From positions 1 to 53,645 of the forward strand of contig JAKUQR010000020.1 of the NCBI GenBank assembly GCA_022450155.1: a stretch of DNA of 53,645 nucleotides, read 5' to 3'. The notes under the pieces were generated by a model. The model was not told the DNA's origin, did no database searches, and saw only the letters and a list, made by a program, of their open reading frames with translations. Of the stretch, positions 1 through 8,864 are shown piece by piece. How positions within the stretch are numbered: the first letter of the stretch is position 1; each line of letters opens with the position of its first letter. Position numbers and translations under genes: made by a program. This stretch comes from Gammaproteobacteria bacterium (GTDB lineage: Bacteria; Pseudomonadota; Gammaproteobacteria; Arenicellales; UBA868).

Positions 1-651
1 CTTCTTGCAGAAGATCTGACCGTCAGGAGTGTGGTGCTCACCGGGGCAAGCGCCGCATTCTCATCAGGCATTGATCTGAAGGATGCGCAGAACTGGGACC
101 TCGAAGCAATGAATGACCTTGAGATCCGTAGACGGTTCTATCGCGGTGTGAGGCTGTGTCAGGCCTGGGAGGATCTGCCTCAAATTACCATTGCCGCAGC
201 CGAGGGCATGATGGTTGGAGCGGGCTGTGCACTGGGTCTGGCCTGTGATTGGCGCGTACTGGCGAGGGATGCTTACTTGTTTGTTCCGGAGGTGCAGGTT
301 GGTCTGAACCTTCAGTGGGGTGCGTTGCCGCGATTGATGACGTTGGTCGGTCCTGCCCGAGCGAAAGAGATTTGTCTTCTGGGTGAGAAAATGTCGCCGG
401 ATCAGGCGCTTGATTGGGGGCTTGTCAGTCGCTTAGCGGAACCTGGTCAATCAGTCGATGTCGCACTCGGGCTGGCACAACGGTGTGCTACCAATCCGCC
501 GATAGCATCTGCTATGGTCAAAGAAGCGGTCAACGCAATTGCCGGCGCACTGCACAAGGTTGGCAGTTATGCTGATGCGGATCAGAGCCAGTTAAGTGGT
601 ACAAATCAGACTGCGGCTGCAGCCAGGAGGCGGTTCGCGGACAAAAAATAG
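1..651 (+). CDS. Enoyl-CoA hydratase/isomerase family protein, 5' partial
   Basis: The reading frame is already open at base 1, so the true start lies outside the window; what remains is about 216 residues of a protein normally near 260. The crotonase fold is recognisable from SSGIDLKD (the oxyanion/CoA loop), then AAAEGMMVGAGCALGLACDW and FVPEVQVGLNLQWGALPRL, followed by the GPARAKEICLLGE and ALDWGLVSRL segments typical of the family. Members hydrate or isomerise acyl-CoA thioesters in the cytoplasm. The Glu pair of classical hydratases is not both evident: E of AAAEG and E of VPEVQVG are present but the spacing differs, so the exact reaction is open. It is followed after 33 bp by an alpha/beta hydrolase on the same strand. 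Confidence 0.85.
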   Translation, partial: LLAEDLTVRSVVLTGASAAFSSGIDLKDAQNWDLEAMNDLEIRRRFYRGVRLCQAWEDLPQITIAAAEGMMVGAGCALGLACDWRVLARDAYLFVPEVQVGLNLQWGALPRLMTLVGPARAKEICLLGEKMSPDQALDWGLVSRLAEPGQSVDVALGLAQRCATNPPIASAMVKEAVNAIAGALHKVGSYADADQSQLSGTNQTAAAARRRFADKK

Positions 652-684
652 CGGTTCTCCCTAATCCTTCAGATTCAACTGGCA

Positions 685-1800
685 ATGATCCCACTACCGG
701 AAGGCCTTCGCTCCCGTCAAGTCGACAACGGCAACGGTCTGAATATGCATGTGCTTGAGGCTGGTTTTGAAACAGAAGATCGGCCGTGTGTAATGTTGCT
801 ACACGGTTTTCCTGAACTGGCCTATAGCTGGCGGAAGGTGATGCCCATGCTCGCACAGGCCGGGTATTACGTGGTAGCTCCGGACCAGCGCGGGTACGGC
901 GATACACTGGGCTGGGAAGCCAACTACGACGGTGATACGCGTGCTTTCGGGATGCTCAATCTTGTCCGCGATGTACTGGGGCTTGCATGGGCGCTGGATA
1001 TCGACAGAGTTGCTGCGGTCGTCGGTCACGATTTTGGTTCACCCGTTGCCGCGTACTGTGCTTTGCTGCGCCCCGATGTATTTTGTTCGGTCGCGATGAT
1101 GAGCGCACCGTTTGCCGGTCCACCCGGTGTCTCCAGCAACTCAGGCACCCTGATCCACGACCAGTTAGCAACCCTTCAAAGGCCGCGTAAGCACTATCAG
1201 TGGTACTACTCGACTCCTGAGGCTAACGCTGACATGTACGTCTGTGCTCAGGGTGTGCACGACTTTCTGCGGGCTTATTTTCACTATAAGAGTGCTGACT
1301 GGCCTGACAACCGACCGTATCCGCTGGCAGCCTGGTCAGCTGAGGAATTGGCGAAGATGCCGACCTACTACATCATGGATCTTGATCAGAATATGGCCGA
1401 GACCGTCGCACTGTACATGCCAGGCCAGAAACAGATAGCACGATGCGATTGGTTGACGGAAGATGAACTGTTGGTTTACAGCAAAGCCTTTGCTAAGACC
1501 GGCTTTCAGGGTGGTCTGAACTGGTATCGATGTGCTACTTCCGAGACCTACCAACGGGAGCTAATGTTGTTTGCCGATCAGCGTATCGATGTGCCAGCCT
1601 GCTTTATTGCAGGCAAAAGTGACTGGGGGGTTTACCAGAAGCCCGGCGACTTCGAAAAGTTCAAGACTGGTGTCTGTTCGCAGGTGCCTAGAACTCATTT
1701 AATTAGAGATGCGGGTCACTGGGTCCAGCAGGAGCAACCCGAAAGGGTTGCCCAGTTGTTGATCGAGTTTCTTCAACCATACAGGCACTCGGACCAATGA
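685..1800 (+). CDS. Alpha/beta hydrolase, epoxide hydrolase-like
   Basis: A 371-residue cytoplasmic alpha/beta hydrolase. The oxyanion-hole motif HGFPE is at residues 40-44, the nucleophile elbow reads GHDFGS with Asp116 as nucleophile, and the catalytic His is His345 in DAGHWVQQEQP. An Asp (not Ser) nucleophile places it with epoxide hydrolases and haloalkane dehalogenases, which form an alkyl-enzyme ester that water then hydrolyses; the HGFPE version is more usual in epoxide hydrolases. The central cap region is long and carries several Tyr, as needed for epoxide activation, but I cannot assign the exact pair. The ATG at 685 has no clear Shine-Dalgarno sequence. It lies between a crotonase and a flavin monooxygenase on the same strand, which suggests a shared oxidative catabolic route. 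Confidence 0.82.
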   Translation: MIPLPEGLRSRQVDNGNGLNMHVLEAGFETEDRPCVMLLHGFPELAYSWRKVMPMLAQAGYYVVAPDQRGYGDTLGWEANYDGDTRAFGMLNLVRDVLGLAWALDIDRVAAVVGHDFGSPVAAYCALLRPDVFCSVAMMSAPFAGPPGVSSNSGTLIHDQLATLQRPRKHYQWYYSTPEANADMYVCAQGVHDFLRAYFHYKSADWPDNRPYPLAAWSAEELAKMPTYYIMDLDQNMAETVALYMPGQKQIARCDWLTEDELLVYSKAFAKTGFQGGLNWYRCATSETYQRELMLFADQRIDVPACFIAGKSDWGVYQKPGDFEKFKTGVCSQVPRTHLIRDAGHWVQQEQPERVAQLLIEFLQPYRHSDQ

Positions 1801-1876
1801 ACGCACTGTTGGATTACAGCGGCTAAATGGCCGTGACAATGAGGCCCGCCGTTTTGCTGCTCACTAGACTGCAACT

Positions 1877-3166
1877 TTGAAGGTCGCCGTAATCGGAGCT
1901 GGTGCTGCGGGCCTAGTCGCGGCGAGTGAACTTTCAAAATCTGGTCACGAGGTGAGCGTATTTGAGCAGTCGTCCCGGGTAGGAGGCATCTGGGTATATG
2001 AGGCCGCATCAGAGCTCGATCCACTGGGACAGACAGGTCCACGATTACATGCATCCATGCATGCATCGTTGCGTACTAATTTGCCGCGTGACTTGATGGC
2101 ATTTTTTGATTTCCCGTTTGATTCGTCAGGTGGTGGTATCGACGAGTGGCCCCGCTATCCGGGTCACGCACAGGTGCTGTATTACCTGGAAGAATTTGCA
2201 GATGCATTCTCAATACGGCAACGGATTCGATTCAACGCTAAAGTGCTGCAGGCGGTGTATGACGACCGGTGGCTGTTGACAATAGATGGTGACAACGGTT
2301 CAGCCACTGAGGCATTCGATGCATTGATGGTATGTAATGGGCACTACACCGAACCGAGGGTCCCTGACATTCCAGGATCAGATCATTTCCCCGCCAGCTG
2401 TGTGCACAGTCATAACTACCGGTCACCCGATGGATTTGCAGGAATGCAGGTCGCAATAGTGGGGACTGCGTCATCAGGTGCAGACCTGAGTCAAGAGATC
2501 GCGGTTGCTGTCGAACGGGTCTATTGGTGTGGCAGCGAGAAAGCAGCCCGCTTAAAAAAGACAGAACACCTGAAAAATGTTACTTCGTGTGGGCCAATCA
2601 GGAGTCTGATCGATGACGGTCGAATAGAACTTGAGGATCGGACTCTTATTGGACCTGTTGATAGCCTTGTATTTGCGACGGGTTACCATTATCGCTTTCG
2701 GTTTTTATCCGAGCATCTGATTCAGGTCAGAGATAACTGGGTAACACCACTGTATCAGGATCTGCTTTGCATCACACAACCTACACTGGCACTGATCGGA
2801 CTGCCGTTTAAGATCATACCGTTCCCGATTTTTCAGATCCAGGCACGTTGGTTTGCCCGAATGTTGAATGGCGAATTCGACCTGCCCACTGTTTCTCGGA
2901 TGCACGAAGCGAAGGACGCACGTGCCGAACAACTCCGGTCAGCCGGCATTCTCCAGAGAAATTATCACGCACTTGATAACGAACAGTACGACTACTATGA
3001 CCGTTTGGCCCAGGAATGTGGGGACTCTCCCCTACCGGATTGGTACCGCGAACTGGGACAGGCAGCTCGGCGGCATGTTCAACGCTGGCCGGGTTGTTTC
3101 CGTGACCGCTTTCTCGACGTGCACGGTGCGCCCACACGCTATCCTCAATCGGGATCGCCACAGTAG
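1877..3166 (+). CDS. Flavin-containing monooxygenase (FMO family)
   Basis: A 429-residue FAD/NADPH monooxygenase. The N-terminal FAD Rossmann motif is GAGAAG (residues 7-12) with the acidic end of strand 2 at VFEQ. A second nucleotide site, IVGTASSGADLSQEIA, binds NADPH in the middle of the protein. An FMO-type signature is seen as FPASCVHSHNYR, close to the family pattern FxGxxxHxxxY, and the ATGY motif is in LVFATGYHYRF. Such enzymes oxygenate soft nucleophiles (N or S) or carbonyls in Baeyer-Villiger fashion; the substrate is unknown. The start is TTG, chosen because the Rossmann strand begins immediately after it and no in-frame ATG precedes it. Downstream lies an AT-rich gene on the opposite strand. 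Confidence 0.85.
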   Translation: MKVAVIGAGAAGLVAASELSKSGHEVSVFEQSSRVGGIWVYEAASELDPLGQTGPRLHASMHASLRTNLPRDLMAFFDFPFDSSGGGIDEWPRYPGHAQVLYYLEEFADAFSIRQRIRFNAKVLQAVYDDRWLLTIDGDNGSATEAFDALMVCNGHYTEPRVPDIPGSDHFPASCVHSHNYRSPDGFAGMQVAIVGTASSGADLSQEIAVAVERVYWCGSEKAARLKKTEHLKNVTSCGPIRSLIDDGRIELEDRTLIGPVDSLVFATGYHYRFRFLSEHLIQVRDNWVTPLYQDLLCITQPTLALIGLPFKIIPFPIFQIQARWFARMLNGEFDLPTVSRMHEAKDARAEQLRSAGILQRNYHALDNEQYDYYDRLAQECGDSPLPDWYRELGQAARRHVQRWPGCFRDRFLDVHGAPTRYPQSGSPQ

Positions 3167-3353
3167 TTTTGATCATGGCGCAGGGCAAAATCTGGCGGAT
3201 CAATACTGATTGACCAGATAATGTTCCGACAGGCTACAGCAGCGAAACAGTACCCCAGAAGTGGAACTCAAGCTCCATTTGCAATAGGCGATCGATCATT
3301 TGTTCAACACCTCTTTGAACCAGAGGATTGCCGCTTCACCTTCCTTGCGGACA

Positions 3354-4037
3354 TTACATTAATTGCTTTACAGCACCTGAAACTTGGTCCCAATCAACAC
3401 CCTCATCATCATCTCTATAATCATCAACATCTACAGAATACAGTGATAACAGCGCCTGAATAAAAGAATCACCCAAGATATCTCTAACAGAATATTTGAT
3501 ACTAAAATCTTCACAGGCCTTAAATATAGTATCACCAACGGGATGACCGTCATCACATATACTTCCAACCCCCATTACCCAGACATCTATTCCTTCATCA
3601 TTTGAGTCATTTAATGCCGCTTCAACCCCAAGAAACATACAGCCAATAATATAATCTACAAGATCTGTAATATCTTTTTCATCAGCATCTGAAGTAACAT
3701 TCGTTTCACTTATTTTCGTGCTTAGAATAGTGACAGCTTCTTCCCAAGAACCTGACAACTCGCTAGCCGTGCTCTGAACATTTTCAAGGCAATCAAATCC
3801 AAGTTCATTCAATGTATAGAAAATGGCAGCATATTTCCAAATATCCTGAATATCTAAATCACTTGAAATAGATAAGCCCAATTCACTCAAGCTCTCCACT
3901 TTATCAGAGTCAATATCCTCAATAGCATCACCGTTTATTTTTATTTCTTTACATAAATCATGAATATCATGGCTGGGATTAACAGATAACCCGGAGCTAT
4001 TAAATAGCTCATTTGTAAATTTATTAATGTCTTTCAT
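3354..4037 (-). CDS. Hypothetical, highly acidic orphan protein
   Basis: I do not recognise this 227-residue protein. The start is the ATG at 4037 because AAGGAGAGG stands 5 bases upstream (4043-4051); a longer open frame to 4157 lacks such a site. By my count it has 49 Asp+Glu against 13 Lys+Arg, with acidic clusters such as DVDDYRDDDEG near the C terminus. No signal peptide, membrane segment or catalytic motif is obvious; predicted secondary structure looks mostly helical. Its DNA is clearly more AT-rich than both neighbours (FMO and dinB), and its codons favour A/T third positions, which suggests recent acquisition. It is a single gene in its own orientation, facing away from dinB. Possible roles such as a DNA mimic or an immunity protein are guesses from charge only. 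Confidence 0.7.
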   Translation of the reverse strand: MKDINKFTNELFNSSGLSVNPSHDIHDLCKEIKINGDAIEDIDSDKVESLSELGLSISSDLDIQDIWKYAAIFYTLNELGFDCLENVQSTASELSGSWEEAVTILSTKISETNVTSDADEKDITDLVDYIIGCMFLGVEAALNDSNDEGIDVWVMGVGSICDDGHPVGDTIFKACEDFSIKYSVRDILGDSFIQALLSLYSVDVDDYRDDDEGVDWDQVSGAVKQLM

Positions 4038-4075
4038 TATGCCTCTCCTTATGTGTCTATAAGTAAACTTCCTTT

Positions 4076-4090
4076 TCCTAATGTATAGGA
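4076..4090. promoter_or_regulatory. Short inverted repeat upstream of the acidic orphan gene
   Basis: TCCTA and TAGGA arms flank a 5-base spacer (ATGTA), centred about 45 bp upstream of the start codon at 4037. The position suits an operator for that gene, but five-base arms can arise by chance. Confidence 0.2.
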
Positions 4091-4184
4091 ATTTGCTTTC
4101 GGTAGATGCGGAGCCTTGGGTGCCTATAGAATCATCTGTTCTGTGGCTGTTTTTCAAGCACTATTCTTACCTACTCGCTAAGGA

Positions 4185-4204
4185 TACCTATCTGGATAGG
4201 GGTA
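4185..4204. promoter_or_regulatory. Palindrome between the acidic gene and dinB
   Basis: CCTATC and GATAGG arms are separated by TG, and the symmetry extends outward as TACC...GGTA with one unpaired base. It lies in the 290-base divergent region between the orphan gene (start 4037) and dinB (start 4329). It could be an operator. I looked for a LexA box (CTGT-N8-ACAG) in this region and did not find a convincing one. Confidence 0.3.
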
Positions 4205-4328
4205 CACCTTCAGAACGAGATGTACAGTGGATTTCAGATGGATCAGGTCGAACGCAGTGTTACCATAGTTGACAAAAGCTAAGTGGACAGACACCGTGTT
4301 CTGGGGCTGACTGAATATTGAGAATCCC

Positions 4329-5570
4329 GTGCCAACCTCGACAACTGTCATCATGCACGCCGACATGGATGCGTTCTATGCCTCCGTCGAACAGCGCGAT
4401 CATCCGGAGTTCCGCGGTAAACCCCTTGCGGTAGGGGGCAGCAGCGCTCGTGGTGTAGTCGCAGCAGCCAGCTATGAGGCCAGACAATTCGGTGTGCATT
4501 CAGCTATGCCCTCTTTTGAGGCACGTCGCAAGTGCCCCGACCTGGTTTTTGTGAAAGGGAATATGCCGCTGTATAACCGAGAATCCCGGCGGGTATTCGA
4601 AATATTTAAGGAATTTTCACCCTTGGTCGAGCGGCTGTCTCTGGATGAAGCTTTTATTGATCTGACAGGGACTGAGCGGTTATTGGGTGATCCCGCAACG
4701 GCAGGTGAGAATCTCCGGCGCCGCATCCATTCGGAGTTGGGCCTACCGGTGTCAGTTGGTATCGGGCCGATCAAGATGGTGGCCAAGATTGCAAGTCAGG
4801 TTGCTAAGCCTGACGGGTTGAAGTGGGTTAAGGGGCGCGATGTCAGATCCTTTCTCGACCCTCTGCCGGTCAGTCGAATCTGGGGTGTCGGTCCAGTTTC
4901 TGTAGGGCGGCTCGAGGCGGCAGGATTCCACACACTGGGTGATCTTGCCCGAACCTCAGATACAGTTCTGCGGGAACAGTTGGGTGACTGGGGTGTAGAA
5001 GTTGCACGACTTGCGCGGGGAGAAGACATTCGTGATGTAGAGCCCTATCGAGATGCCGTTTCCTACGGTGAAGAGCACACGTTTGCCGAGGATATTGCGG
5101 ATCACAGCCTGCTCGAGTCGATGATTCGCACACATGCTGAGTCGGTTGCCCGCCGTTTAAGGCGCGACGGCATTCAGGCACGAACGGTGGTCCTCAAGTG
5201 GAAAGAAGGTCGGCGGACAGCACCTGGTCCACGCGGATACCCGCTTCGCAGTCGACGTATGACCCTGCCCGACCCCGTTGATGATGGGCAGGCCATCGCA
5301 ATGGCCGCCTGCGGTCTATTGCAGCGTTCGGGTCCGGCAGTGCCCATCCGTTTAATCGGTGTTGGCTGCACCAACCTTGAAGTCGCTACCGTCAGCCAAG
5401 TACAGTTGTTTTCCGAAGGATCCACACAACGCAAGAAGAACCTGAATCAGGTGATTGACCGTATTGAAGACCGCTATGGGCACGGTACACTGACCAGGGC
5501 TGGACAAAAGATCGTCAGGCGGGCTGGGCTTTCCATGCAGGTGAAACGTGGCGAAAAAGATCAAGATTGA
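4329..5570 (+). CDS. dinB: DNA polymerase IV (Y-family)
   Basis: A 413-residue Y-family translesion DNA polymerase. Metal-binding Asp12 and possibly Asp14 lie in MHADMDAFYASVEQ, and catalytic Asp106-Glu107 are in RLSLDEAFID; SVGIGPIKMVAKIASQVAKPDG forms the palm/thumb boundary. The helix-hairpin-helix/thumb region includes IWGVGPVSVGRL, and the little-finger domain occupies roughly residues 240-355. The family copies damaged DNA with low fidelity and docks on the beta clamp. The start used is GTG at 4329; the ATG at residue 9 (4353) is an alternative. It is somewhat longer than Escherichia coli Pol IV (351 residues), with a basic C-terminal tail. It is a stand-alone gene and no obvious SOS box is visible upstream. 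Confidence 0.95.
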   Translation: MPTSTTVIMHADMDAFYASVEQRDHPEFRGKPLAVGGSSARGVVAAASYEARQFGVHSAMPSFEARRKCPDLVFVKGNMPLYNRESRRVFEIFKEFSPLVERLSLDEAFIDLTGTERLLGDPATAGENLRRRIHSELGLPVSVGIGPIKMVAKIASQVAKPDGLKWVKGRDVRSFLDPLPVSRIWGVGPVSVGRLEAAGFHTLGDLARTSDTVLREQLGDWGVEVARLARGEDIRDVEPYRDAVSYGEEHTFAEDIADHSLLESMIRTHAESVARRLRRDGIQARTVVLKWKEGRRTAPGPRGYPLRSRRMTLPDPVDDGQAIAMAACGLLQRSGPAVPIRLIGVGCTNLEVATVSQVQLFSEGSTQRKKNLNQVIDRIEDRYGHGTLTRAGQKIVRRAGLSMQVKRGEKDQD

Positions 5571-5573
5571 CTG

Positions 5574-5610
5574 ACCGCATCCGCTGATTCGTAAGGCTGA
5601 CGTATGCGGT
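5574..5610 (+). terminator. Possible stem-loop downstream of dinB
   Basis: ACCGCAT (5574-5580) pairs with ATGCGGT (5604-5610) just after the dinB stop codon. The loop is 23 bases and no clear T-tract follows, so termination is uncertain. Confidence 0.3.
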
Positions 5611-5714
5611 GGCTTAATTCCCAGAATTGGAATCAGTCCTGGTGTTAGCCTATGATTAGGTCATATACACGCCATGGACAGGCACAATGTTAAAATAAAG
5701 CGAGGAGTAGACTG

Positions 5715-6473
5715 ATGCGTTTGCAGAACAAGGTAGCAGTTATTACAGGAGCAGCGTCTGGATTTGGTGCAGGGACTGCGCGTCTATTTGCGACAGAAGG
5801 TGCGGCGGTTGTGGTTGCGGATATCAGTGACGAGGCAGGTGAATCAGTGGTTGACTCGATCAATACAACGGGTGGTAAGGCCGTCTATGTCCATGCTGAT
5901 GTCACCTCTAGGGACGATACCCGGAACATGATAGACGCCGCCGAGAAACTGGGCGGTCGGCTCGATATCCTGATCAACAACGCCGGTTATTCGCACTCGA
6001 ATAAGGAATTCGCAACGGTTACGGATGAAGAGTTTGACCGTGTCTATGATGTCAATGTCAAAGCTGTCTTCATTGCAATTCAGGAAGCACTACCGGTTTT
6101 CCGCCGGAATGGGGGTGGCTGTATTATCAATACTTCTTCTACAGCCGCACTGAGGCCGCGTCCTGGACTTGCCGTCTACTGCAGTTCAAAAGGTGCAGTC
6201 AACAATCTGACAAAGGCCCTCGCTGTCGAGTTGGCGCCGGATAAGGTTAGGGTCAATGCGATCTGTCCGGTGATCGGTGAAACCGGCATGCTCGAGACTT
6301 TCATGGGTGTGCCGGATACGCCTGAAAATCGTAAGAAATTTGAGGCGACGATCCCACTAGGTCGTTTCTCTACACCCAATGATATCGCACAGACCATGCT
6401 TTTTCTTTCATCGGATGACGCAGAGTTCCTGACCGGCGTAGCGCTCGAGGTTGACGGTGGGCGTTGTGTATGA
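5715..6473 (+). CDS. SDR family NAD(P)-dependent oxidoreductase
   Basis: A 252-residue classical short-chain dehydrogenase/reductase. The cofactor motif TGAASGFGAG is at residues 11-20, with an Asp at the end of strand 2 (VVVADIS) that favours NAD(H). NNAG occupies residues 88-91, and the catalytic triad is Ser142, Tyr155 and Lys159 (YCSSK). The C-terminal EVDGGRCV is typical. It should oxidise or reduce a secondary alcohol/ketone; the substrate is not evident. The ATG at 5715 follows GAGGAG at good spacing. The next gene, 88 bp downstream, encodes a Rid-family protein on the same strand, so the two may be co-transcribed. Confidence 0.9.
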   Translation: MRLQNKVAVITGAASGFGAGTARLFATEGAAVVVADISDEAGESVVDSINTTGGKAVYVHADVTSRDDTRNMIDAAEKLGGRLDILINNAGYSHSNKEFATVTDEEFDRVYDVNVKAVFIAIQEALPVFRRNGGGCIINTSSTAALRPRPGLAVYCSSKGAVNNLTKALAVELAPDKVRVNAICPVIGETGMLETFMGVPDTPENRKKFEATIPLGRFSTPNDIAQTMLFLSSDDAEFLTGVALEVDGGRCV

Positions 6474-6561
6474 CCGCGTTCATGACTTTCGGATGGACTT
6501 ATACCTGTGGTCTGCGTATGCCTTTAACAGCAATCACTGTCGACTTAGATAAGGAGGGCGC

Positions 6562-7023
6562 ATGTCTGTAATAGATGACCGTCTGGCAGAACTCTCAATT
6601 GAACTGCCTGATCCCCCGGCGCCACTGGGCAATTATGTCGGTGCCCATACCGTTGGCAATCTGGTGTATTTATCGGGCCATGGCACCAACAGGCCCGATG
6701 GTTCTTTCATAATCGGCAAGGTACCGACGGTATGTTCCGAGGAAGCGGCCTATCAGGCGGCGCGCCTGGTGGGCCTGAACCTGCTGGCTACCTTGAAAAA
6801 CCATATTGGGGATCTCGATCGCGTACAGCGGGTGATCAAGGTATTGGGTATGGTCAACGCTGAGCCGGATTTCGGGAATCATCCCAGTATCATCAATGGT
6901 TTCTCCGACCTTATGGTGGAGGTGTTTGGCGATGCAGGACGGGCAGCCCGTTCGGCTGTCGGTATGAACTCTTTACCGATGAATATCCCGGTTGAAGTCG
7001 AGATGATCGTCGAGATTCGTTGA
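6562..7023 (+). CDS. RidA/YjgF family protein
   Basis: A 153-residue protein of the Rid (YjgF/YER057c/UK114) family, which form trimers that hydrolyse reactive enamine/imine intermediates such as 2-aminoacrylate. Visible family features are GNLVYLSGHGTN, the central helix region EEAAYQAARLVGLNLLATLKN, and the C-terminal ARSAVGMNSLPMNIPVEVEMIVEI, which retains the Arg expected at the catalytic position (RSAVGMNSLP). The start at 6562 is supported by AAGGAGGGCGC. It converges with the HyuB/HyuA operon on the other strand. A Rid protein near amine- and amino-acid-oxidising enzymes would fit a role in clearing imines, but this is inference. Confidence 0.87.
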   Translation: MSVIDDRLAELSIELPDPPAPLGNYVGAHTVGNLVYLSGHGTNRPDGSFIIGKVPTVCSEEAAYQAARLVGLNLLATLKNHIGDLDRVQRVIKVLGMVNAEPDFGNHPSIINGFSDLMVEVFGDAGRAARSAVGMNSLPMNIPVEVEMIVEIR

Positions 7024-7076
7024 GCTAAAGCCTGATTACCTCGCTATTCGGTCGGATATTTGCGCCACCGAGGGGA

Positions 7077-8864
7077 TCAGCCAGTGCTGGACCGGCACTC
7101 GGCAGTCGCTGCTTCATCAAGTTGCAGCGAGTCAGTGATGACCACACCGTAATCGATTCGGGCTGTATCAATAGAGATCAGCTCATCGCGTACATCTTCA
7201 AGTACCTGCCTCATGTCCCGTTCCAGGGGATTGCCATAACCGCCACCGGCAGGCCCAACACAGATAAAACTGTCCCCGGCCTTGGCCGAGGTATGCGGCA
7301 CTTTTGAAGGCAAAGATTCAGATTCACCTGACGCGTGCCTCAGCGTCAAGCCGGCGGTGTGGCCATCTCCCCCACCCCGAAAACCCCATGGACGGTATTT
7401 GTGGCCTTCACCTTCGATTGATCCACCACCGTCTTTGAGATACGTAAACTCCCGGATAGAGCCCAGTCCACCTCGCCATTTGCCTGCGCCGCAAACATCT
7501 TCGCGAAGTTCATAACGGGAAACCCGCAGTGGTAGGTGAGATTCAATATCTTCGATGGGGTTGTTGCGGGTATTGGCATACAGCGTGTCGACAGCATCCA
7601 TCCCGTCCATACCTTCCCGCCCGCCATAACTGCCTTCACAGATTTCCATGTGGACCCAATAGTCATCCCCGTCCAGTCCCGAAAATGCAATGACTCTGAG
7701 GTTTCCAATGCCGGCGGAAACCTGTGCGGGGACGGCCTGACCCAGCGCCTTCATGACCGTGTCAGCAAGTTGGTTGCCGGGGCAAAAGCGGGCAATCGTG
7801 GGGGCCGGGAATATTGGGTTTGCAAGACAACCCTTCGGTGCGATGATCTTGATAGGCCGGCACAGTCCATCGTTGACCGGAATATGTCCATGTACTGCAG
7901 TATCCAACAGTACGGAACGGATCGTCAGCCAGACGGCAATATCTACGGTACCCACAAAAGGCATGTTGATCGGTCTATCGGGCACTTGGTCCGCGGTTCC
8001 CGTGAGGTCGACGGTCATTGCCTCATCCTCTATGGTAATCGTGACGACAATAGGGAGGTCTTTTTTATTGGGTTCGTCGCTGTCCAGGAACCCATCAATG
8101 TGGGTTTTTGCCCGGTAAGTGCCATCAGGCACCTTGGCGATTGCTGAGCGCATGAGGCGCTCCGCATGGTCCATGACCTGGTCGCAGGCGCGTTCGAGGG
8201 TATCTTTGCCATAACGCTGAACCAACGCCAGGAAGCGCTGGGCGCCAATTTGGGAGGCTGCGACCTGCGCTTCCATGTCACCAACCACCAGATCTGATGC
8301 GCGGATGTTGTCACGCAGCATGTGCCAAACCCCGTCCACTTTTCGACCCTCGTCGTAGACCTTTATGGCTTTGAACTGCAGTCCCTCAGCATAGGCATCG
8401 ATAGCGTCCACGATACCGCAGCTGCCCGGGGACAGGGCTCCGATATCCAGATGATGTGCTGTGGTGACCGAATAACCAATAAGATTGCCATCGTCGAATA
8501 CCGGCACGATAAACCCGACATCCGGTCCATGGCTGGCGCCACCATAGGCGTCGTTGTGCATGATGACGTCCCCGGGTCGAATCGTGTCGCCCCGGTCTTC
8601 TAGCGCCTTCAGCATGCCTCGCACATAACCCGGAATCGGGCCAGACTGCAAAGGCGTTGACTGTGTCGATTCGGCAAGCCCACGACCACGAGTATCTACC
8701 AGCCCTGCACCGAAATCCTCAGATTCACGGATGATCGATGAATACGACATGCGCATCAGTTTGTAACCCATTTCGACCGCAATATTTTCCAGCGCACCCT
8801 GGATGACGCTTGCGGTCACCGGATCGATATCCAGTTGCAGTTCTGCCGTCGCTGTGTCGTTCAT
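7077..8864 (-). CDS. hyuB: Hydantoinase B/oxoprolinase family protein (set 1)
   Basis: A 595-residue HyuB-type subunit, the partner of the HyuA directly upstream, whose stop codon it overlaps in an ATGA arrangement (8861-8864). In this family HyuB carries the metal-dependent amide-opening site and HyuA the ATP-using site. Here the metal-site strings read [16 protein letters not shown] (about residues 103-118) and TAHHLDIGA, with [23 protein letters not shown] further on and the C-terminal [12 protein letters not shown] glycine motif. Targets of relatives include hydantoins, 5-oxoproline, caprolactam and N-methylhydantoin; this one is undefined. [12 protein letters not shown] differs from the NDPYLGGTH-type motif of set 4, suggesting a different substrate. 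Confidence 0.9.
   Translation of the reverse strand: MNDTATAELQLDIDPVTASVIQGALENIAVEMGYKLMRMSYSSIIRESEDFGAGLVDTRGRGLAESTQSTPLQSGPIPGYVRGMLKALEDRGDTIRPGDVIMHNDAYGGASHGPDVGFIVPVFDDGNLIGYSVTTAHHLDIGALSPGSCGIVDAIDAYAEGLQFKAIKVYDEGRKVDGVWHMLRDNIRASDLVVGDMEAQVAASQIGAQRFLALVQRYGKDTLERACDQVMDHAERLMRSAIAKVPDGTYRAKTHIDGFLDSDEPNKKDLPIVVTITIEDEAMTVDLTGTADQVPDRPINMPFVGTVDIAVWLTIRSVLLDTAVHGHIPVNDGLCRPIKIIAPKGCLANPIFPAPTIARFCPGNQLADTVMKALGQAVPAQVSAGIGNLRVIAFSGLDGDDYWVHMEICEGSYGGREGMDGMDAVDTLYANTRNNPIEDIESHLPLRVSRYELREDVCGAGKWRGGLGSIREFTYLKDGGGSIEGEGHKYRPWGFRGGGDGHTAGLTLRHASGESESLPSKVPHTSAKAGDSFICVGPAGGGYGNPLERDMRQVLEDVRDELISIDTARIDYGVVITDSLQLDEAATAECRSSTG

Noticed and set aside
685-1800. Alpha/beta hydrolase as the missing kynurenine formamidase
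   Set aside because: Its nucleophile is Asp116 in GHDFGS, the epoxide hydrolase/dehalogenase type, not the Ser needed by AFMID-type formamidases.
3221-3463. An 80-codon plus-strand open frame after the FMO gene
   Set aside because: It overlaps the 3' end of the acidic orphan gene, has no ribosome site and no recognisable motif. The 3167-3353 gap seems non-coding.
4038-4328. LexA (SOS) box upstream of dinB
   Set aside because: No CTGT-N8-ACAG or GTTC-N7-GTTC match at a suitable place; the palindrome CCTATC-TG-GATAGG does not resemble a LexA site.
7536-8147. A 203-codon open frame on the plus strand
   Set aside because: Antisense to hyuB set 1, no motif and no ribosome site; shadow of a well-supported gene.
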